This document shows positions 60,815 to 64,000 of a stretch of 64,000 nucleotides of DNA, piece after piece (the first letter of the stretch is position 1; every line of letters starts with the position of its first letter). The notes below the pieces were generated by a model that saw nothing but the letters and a program-made list of their open reading frames with translations, did no database searches and was not told the DNA's origin. The DNA comes from an uncultured Actinomycetes bacterium (GTDB lineage Bacteria > Actinomycetota > Coriobacteriia > Coriobacteriales > Atopobiaceae), in assembly GCA_900315165.1 (NCBI GenBank), contig OMXZ01000008.1, positions 16,457 through 80,456 of the forward strand, in the 5' to 3' direction. Position numbers and translations under genes: made by a program.

Positions 60815-61312
60815 GTGGAGCTGACCCTGCGCCCCAAGGTGCCCATGTACTGCCTGCAGGGCGCCGCATACGTCTGCGCGCTCGGCGCCGCGGAGGCCGT
60901 CGATGCTCGGATTCGCTGGCCGCATGCCCTGTTAGACGAGAGGGACGTGCCGCTCGCAACCGTCACGGCGCGCGGGGGCTATGACGACGACGGGCTCTTC
61001 ATCCGCGTGGCGGGTGAGGGCCTGACCGAGGAAATGGCGACGGGCATTCGCAACTGCGCGGCTGATTGGGAGGCCGCGATCGCTCGGCGCGAGGGCAAGG
61101 TGGCCGGCCCCTTGGCGCCGGTGCTCGAGGCCTACGTCGACCGCCTCGCCGGGTTCGGCAGCGAGGTCGAGGTCGTCTTCCCCAATGGCAATATCGCGGC
61201 GCACGGCACCTTTTGCGGCGTCGACGTCTGGGGCCGCGCCACGGTGCGCACCGCCTCCGGCCGCGAGGTCGAGGTCGCGCCCGAGCAGGTTTCATTGCGT
61301 CCGGCAGACTAG
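60815..61312 (+). CDS. Truncated biotin-protein-ligase-like protein
   Basis: 165 residues from GTG 60815, one base after the folate gene's stop, so translationally coupled. It resembles the C-terminal two thirds of BirA-type ligases: RIRWPHALLDERDVPLATV in place of the usual IKWPND...KVAGIL, a GYDDDGLFIRVAGEGL strand, and a C-terminal SH3-like GVDVWGRATVRTASGREVEV. The biotin/ATP loop GRGRxGR and the catalytic Lys are missing, so it cannot be an ordinary ligase. Role unknown; perhaps a biotin-sensing or structural relic. Confidence 0.55.
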   Translation: MELTLRPKVPMYCLQGAAYVCALGAAEAVDARIRWPHALLDERDVPLATVTARGGYDDDGLFIRVAGEGLTEEMATGIRNCAADWEAAIARREGKVAGPLAPVLEAYVDRLAGFGSEVEVVFPNGNIAAHGTFCGVDVWGRATVRTASGREVEVAPEQVSLRPAD

Positions 61313-61335
61313 GCGCTAGAGGGTCGGGCTAGTCA

Positions 61336-61504
61336 CCAGAGGGCCGGGGCCAGAAAAAGCTCCATTGGTCCTAAGCGAAGTCATCTCCAGGCTGCGCTGG
61401 TCGCAAAACTCGCGGCTGCGCCGCTCAGACAGTTGCGACCACCCGCGCATCCCTCCGATGCCTTCAGGACCAAAAGTCCGCTTTTCCTGGCCCCGGCCCT
61501 CTGG
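61336..61504. repeat. Nested inverted repeats between convergent genes
   Basis: Outer arms CCAGAGGGCCGGGGCCAG (61336-61353) and 61487-61504 are exact 18-bp complements, extended inward by AAAAGC (61355-61360) / GCTTTT (61480-61485). Inside, GGTCGCAA (61399-61406) pairs with TTGCGACC (61433-61440). The ~170-bp block fills the gap between the plus-strand 60815 gene and minus-strand coaX and could be a small mobile palindromic element or a bidirectional terminator. Confidence 0.65.
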
Positions 61505-61507
61505 CGC

Positions 61508-62317
61508 CTAGCCCTGCCGGGCGGCACGCTTGGCGGCGCGATGCTGCCAGATCTCGTGGATGCCGCGGATCGTGATGTCGGGGTCCAGCGCGTCGAATAC
61601 GTCCGTTGCCTCGGCGATCGTGGCGGAAAATCCGCCCGTGCCCACGACGGTGACCTTGCCCAGCGTGGGTTCCTCGGCGCGCAGCTCCTCCTCGATGCGG
61701 CGGACGATGCCCTCGGCTTGGACGGCGGCACCCACAATCAGGCCGGACTGGACCGCGGTCTCGGTGCTGTCGCCCAGGGCGTGGGGCGGGGCGACCAAGG
61801 GCACGCTCGAGAGCTTGGCCGCACGCTGGAAGAGGGCGTTTGCCGAAAGCAGCAAACCGGGCATGATCGCACCGCCGCGGAAGCGCCCCTGCCCGTCCAC
61901 GACGTCGATGTTGGTGGCCGTGCCGAAGTCGACGACGATCACGGGCGCGCCGTAGGTCTTGACCGCGGAGACGGCGTTGGCAATGCGGTCGGCGCCGACT
62001 TGGTCGGGATGGGGCATGCAGACTTCGATGCCGCAGTCGCGCCGCGCGTCCACGACGAGCGGCTCGTGGCCGATGAGTTCGCGGGCGAGCTGCTGCCACG
62101 ACTGCGTGAGCAGGGGGACGACGCCGGCGATCGCGATCTCGTCCACGTCGTCGAGGCGCATGCCGAGCATCTGGAAATAGCCGTAGAGGCGCGCGTGGAG
62201 CGCGTCGGAGGTATCGGTGCGGTCGGTGGCCATGCGCCACTGGCGGTCCGTGGTCGCTCCATCGCTGAAGAGGCCAAGGGTGGTCTGGGTGTTGCCGATA
62301 TCAACTGCGAGGAACAT
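61508..62317 (-). CDS. coaX: Type III pantothenate kinase
   Basis: 269 residues from ATG 62317 (AGGAGG upstream). First step of coenzyme A synthesis. ASKHA fold: [15 protein letters not shown] phosphate loop, [25 protein letters not shown] and the C-terminal [11 protein letters not shown]. Cytoplasmic. Divergent from rpmE and convergent with the folate/BPL-like genes. Confidence 0.95.
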   Translation of the reverse strand: MFLAVDIGNTQTTLGLFSDGATTDRQWRMATDRTDTSDALHARLYGYFQMLGMRLDDVDEIAIAGVVPLLTQSWQQLARELIGHEPLVVDARRDCGIEVCMPHPDQVGADRIANAVSAVKTYGAPVIVVDFGTATNIDVVDGQGRFRGGAIMPGLLLSANALFQRAAKLSSVPLVAPPHALGDSTETAVQSGLIVGAAVQAEGIVRRIEEELRAEEPTLGKVTVVGTGGFSATIAEATDVFDALDPDITIRGIHEIWQHRAAKRAARQG

Positions 62318-62423
62318 GTGATGAGCCTCCTGCGTGCGTTTTGCGTTTCGGGTCGCACGTGCTATTATCGCAAAGCTTGACCAAAACGACACCTGCTCGT
62401 CGCCGGTCAGCGTCAAACCCCTC

Positions 62424-62442
62424 GCCTGGTCGGAAACCAGGC
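62424..62442 (+). promoter_or_regulatory. Hairpin in the rpmE leader
   Basis: GCCTGGT (62424-62430) pairs with ACCAGGC (62436-62442), 18 bp before the rpmE start. Possible leader structure for ribosomal-protein autoregulation; unproven. Confidence 0.35.
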
Positions 62443-62460
62443 CAACGTAAGGAGCAAGAA

Positions 62461-62904
62461 ATGAAGCAAGGCATTCATCCCGACTACGTGGAGTGCACTG
62501 TCCGCTGCACCTGCGGCAACACCTGGAAGACCCGCTCGACCAAGAGCGAGATGACGGTCGACCTGTGCGACAAGTGCCACCCCTTCTATACCGGCCAGCA
62601 GAAGCTCGTCGATACCGGCGGTCGCGTCCAGCGCTTCTCCGACAAGTTCGGTGGTGCCGCCGCTGCCCAGCTCGAGCGCGCCAAGGCCGAGAAGGCTGCT
62701 AAGGCTGCTAAGGCTGCCGAGGCCGAGGCCGCCCGCAAGGCCGCTGCCGAGGCCAAGGCTGCTGAGAAGGCCAAGCGTGCTGCCGAGTACGCCAAGAAGG
62801 CTGAGGCTGAGGCCGCCAAGAAGGCTGCCGAGGAGGCCAAGGAGGCCGAGTCCGCCACGGTCGCCGCTGAGCCCGAGGCCGCCGAGGAGACTGCTGCCGA
62901 GTAG
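62461..62904 (+). CDS. rpmE: Ribosomal protein bL31 with long Ala/Lys/Glu tail
   Basis: 147 residues from ATG 62461 (AAGGAGC upstream). Residues 1-66 are a complete zinc-type bL31 (VRCTCGNTW ... [23 protein letters not shown]). The next ~80 residues are almost only Ala, Lys and Glu (e.g. [20 protein letters not shown]), a probable long single helix, more than doubling the normal ~70-residue protein. The start is set by conservation of the MKxGIHPDY N-terminus. Confidence 0.94.
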   Translation: MKQGIHPDYVECTVRCTCGNTWKTRSTKSEMTVDLCDKCHPFYTGQQKLVDTGGRVQRFSDKFGGAAAAQLERAKAEKAAKAAKAAEAEAARKAAAEAKAAEKAKRAAEYAKKAEAEAAKKAAEEAKEAESATVAAEPEAAEETAAE

Positions 62905-62952
62905 CAGCACCTCATGCGAACGCGCGCATACGCGTTGCGCCCCCCAGTACTG

Positions 62953-62987
62953 AAAACGCCCGTCGATTCATGTCGGCGGGCGTTTTT
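62953..62987 (+). terminator. Terminator after rpmE
   Basis: AACGCCCG pairs with CGGGCGTT across a short loop, followed by TTT. Confidence 0.8.
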
Positions 62988-62998
62988 GTACCCTTGCG

Positions 62999-63208
62999 CC
63001 CCCATATCGTTGGTAAACATTCGCCAAGGCGGTGGTTTTTTACCAACGATCTGGGGGTGCCATTATATTTACCTGGCCTTTTATGACTCACACCCCCGCA
63101 TCGTTGGTAGGGGAGAAACCAACCATGAAGGGGTGTGGAAAACCTGACCTGCGCGTTTGTGGACCGTACCCCCATATCGTTGGTAACTGCCTACCAGCGA
63201 TCTGGGGG
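62999..63208. repeat. Cluster of three palindromic repeats
   Basis: Copy 1: CCCCCATATCGTTGGTA (62999-63015) with right arm 63041-63057. Copy 2: a diverged form (63093-63109 and 63119-63136). Copy 3: a left arm identical to copy 1 (63169-63185) with right arm 63192-63208. Each can form a hairpin with arms of about 17 nt. Lies in the 406-bp gap between rpmE and the trigger-factor-like gene; no gene there is convincing. Confidence 0.75.
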
Positions 63209-63240
63209 TGCGGGAACTTGGTGCGGGTGTTAGATGTGGA

Positions 63241-63321
63241 ATAGCTCGGGCAGGGGCTGGACCGGCGATAGTTCGGTCAGGGGCTGGACCGACGATAGCT
63301 CGGGCAAGCGCTAGACCAGCT
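63241..63321. repeat. Three tandem 27-bp repeats at the end of the last gene
   Basis: Units at 63241-63267, 63268-63294 and 63295-63321, each beginning ATAG; the first two differ at four positions, the third is more diverged. The third overlaps the stop codon of the minus-strand gene (63311-63313). Beyond that TAG the same frame stays open for two units, which would encode a nine-residue repeat (SSVQPLTEL, SPVQPLPEL). Confidence 0.85.
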
Positions 63322-64000
63322 TGAGATTGGGGTTGACGGCGGGCTTGGGACGACCGCTGAAACCAGGGCCGCCGGCCGGGCGCATGGCTGCGGCTGCATC
63401 GGGGCCCATATGCGAGCCCATGGCCTTCATCTGGGCGACGCGCTCGCGGGCCTCCTCGAGCGTCTCGTAGTGGTAGTGCGTGATGCTCTCGGCGACCACG
63501 ATTTCGAGCGCGCGGTTATGTAGTGCGCTGTCGCGGATCTGGTCCTCTTGGCCGATGGCCTTGGCCTGCTCGACCAGGATCTGGCATTGCGAGGCGGGCA
63601 TGCGCAGGAGGCGCGGGTAGTCGCCCTCCTCGACCGTGAGCTTGCGCGCCTGAGCGAAGGCCCCCAGCGCCGCGTCCTGCTCCGCGATCGAGAGCGCCTG
63701 TTCGTCGAGCGAGCTGTCGAGGCCGACCTGCGAGGTCCCCATCTGGGCCAGGAAGTCGTCGAGCCGCATGCCCGATGCCTGGACCTGCGCGCGGAAGCTG
63801 GCTTCGAGCTGGCGTCTCACCTCGGCGAGATGGGCGGGCGGGATGGACTGGGCCAGGCGGTTGGCAAGCTCCTCGGCGCACTCGGTCTGGCGTTGGCGCT
63901 CGAGGGTGTCGTAGGCCGTGTCGGTCGCCTGGGCGCGCACACCCTCGCGGATTTGGCCGAGGTCGTCCGTGCCGAAGTGGGCGCGGAGCCAGTCGGCGTC
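63311..64000 (-). CDS. Trigger-factor-like chaperone, C-terminal part (cut by window edge)
   Basis: About 229 codons visible, open to the window edge. The segment resembles the C-terminal helical arms of trigger factor: IPPAHLAEVRRQLEASFRAQVQ, MRLDDFLAQMGTS, then ALSIAEQDAALGAFAQARKLTVEEGDY and a helix ending near ALEIVVAESITHY. A flexible Gly/Pro/Met-rich tail follows and the protein ends KLV. Trigger factor holds nascent chains at the ribosome exit. Divergence is noticeable, so a trigger-factor-like paralogue is also possible. The stop falls inside a tandem repeat. Confidence 0.65.
   Translation of the reverse strand, partial: DADWLRAHFGTDDLGQIREGVRAQATDTAYDTLERQRQTECAEELANRLAQSIPPAHLAEVRRQLEASFRAQVQASGMRLDDFLAQMGTSQVGLDSSLDEQALSIAEQDAALGAFAQARKLTVEEGDYPRLLRMPASQCQILVEQAKAIGQEDQIRDSALHNRALEIVVAESITHYHYETLEEARERVAQMKAMGSHMGPDAAAAMRPAGGPGFSGRPKPAVNPNLKLV

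Noticed and set aside
62999..63321. CRISPR array
   Set aside because: The units are palindromes with few copies and irregular spacing, then a gapless 27-bp tandem repeat; no unique spacers and no cas genes nearby.

Overview
The window is GC-rich DNA with strong G/C bias at third codon positions, tightly packed genes and strong ribosome binding sites. The gene set fits an anaerobic or microaerophilic, carbohydrate-fermenting actinobacterium of the Coriobacteriia (Collinsella/Olsenella-like). It includes rubrerythrin, a FeoA-FeoB fusion, a full ADP-glucose glycogen operon with GlgC and GlgD, several GH3 glycosidases, LytTR two-component systems and an ahcY-mtaD-PNP salvage operon. The class assignment is inference from gene content and composition; no 16S gene is present.

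Layout. 1-4.3 kb: a partial GH32 sucrase, an Ogt-like protein whose acceptor Cys is Ser, and a DUF2974 hydrolase/HdeD membrane protein pair. 4.4-6.1 kb: an IS110/IS1111-type element lying between the arms of a palindromic repeat. 6.1-8.9 kb: a divergent adenosylhomocysteinase-like gene overlapping an amidohydrolase gene. 9-24 kb: a carbohydrate region with a GH3 gene and a GtrA-like gene, then two consecutive copies of the same cassette (GHKL sensor and LytTR regulator on the minus strand, divergent from a large membrane-anchored, domain-permuted GH3), with a Uma2 gene on each side. 24-30.4 kb: an alpha/beta peptidase, an AAA/DUF234 ATPase, and the PNP-AhcY-MtaD operon. 30.5-33.2 kb: a polar amino-acid ABC transporter. 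33.3-41.2 kb: a sugar-binding-domain/GGDEF protein, dnaX (reading frame interrupted), a membrane-anchored unknown, recR, ybaB, tRNA-Asp and a mutY-like gene (reading frame interrupted). 41.2-42.6 kb: rubrerythrin and endonuclease III. 42.7-55 kb: glgB, glgP, glgC, glgD, glgA and a GH13-GH77 fusion. 55-64 kb: FeoAB, patatin, Sir2 deacylase, a FolP-FolK fusion, a truncated biotin-ligase-like protein, CoaX, ribosomal protein bL31 with a long tail, a cluster of palindromic and tandem repeats, and a partial trigger-factor-like gene.

How it works together. The glycogen genes form one pathway: GlgC/GlgD make ADP-glucose, GlgA elongates, GlgB branches, GlgP and the amylase/glucanotransferase fusion degrade and rearrange. 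The GH3 region looks like a glycan sensing and degradation island with two parallel surface-enzyme/sensor cassettes. MtaD, AhcY and PNP are a coherent S-adenosylhomocysteine/methylthioadenosine and purine salvage unit. The 6.1-8.9 kb pair looks like a diverged version of the same enzyme pairing.

Most notable for follow-up: the duplicated GH3/LytTR cassettes with degenerate sensor ATPase domains; the IS110 element in a palindromic target with a candidate guide-RNA region; catalytic-residue losses in the AhcY-like, Ogt-like and FolP-like proteins; internal deletions with frame change in both dnaX and mutY; a histone-like tail on GlgB; and several unexplained inverted-repeat structures between genes.
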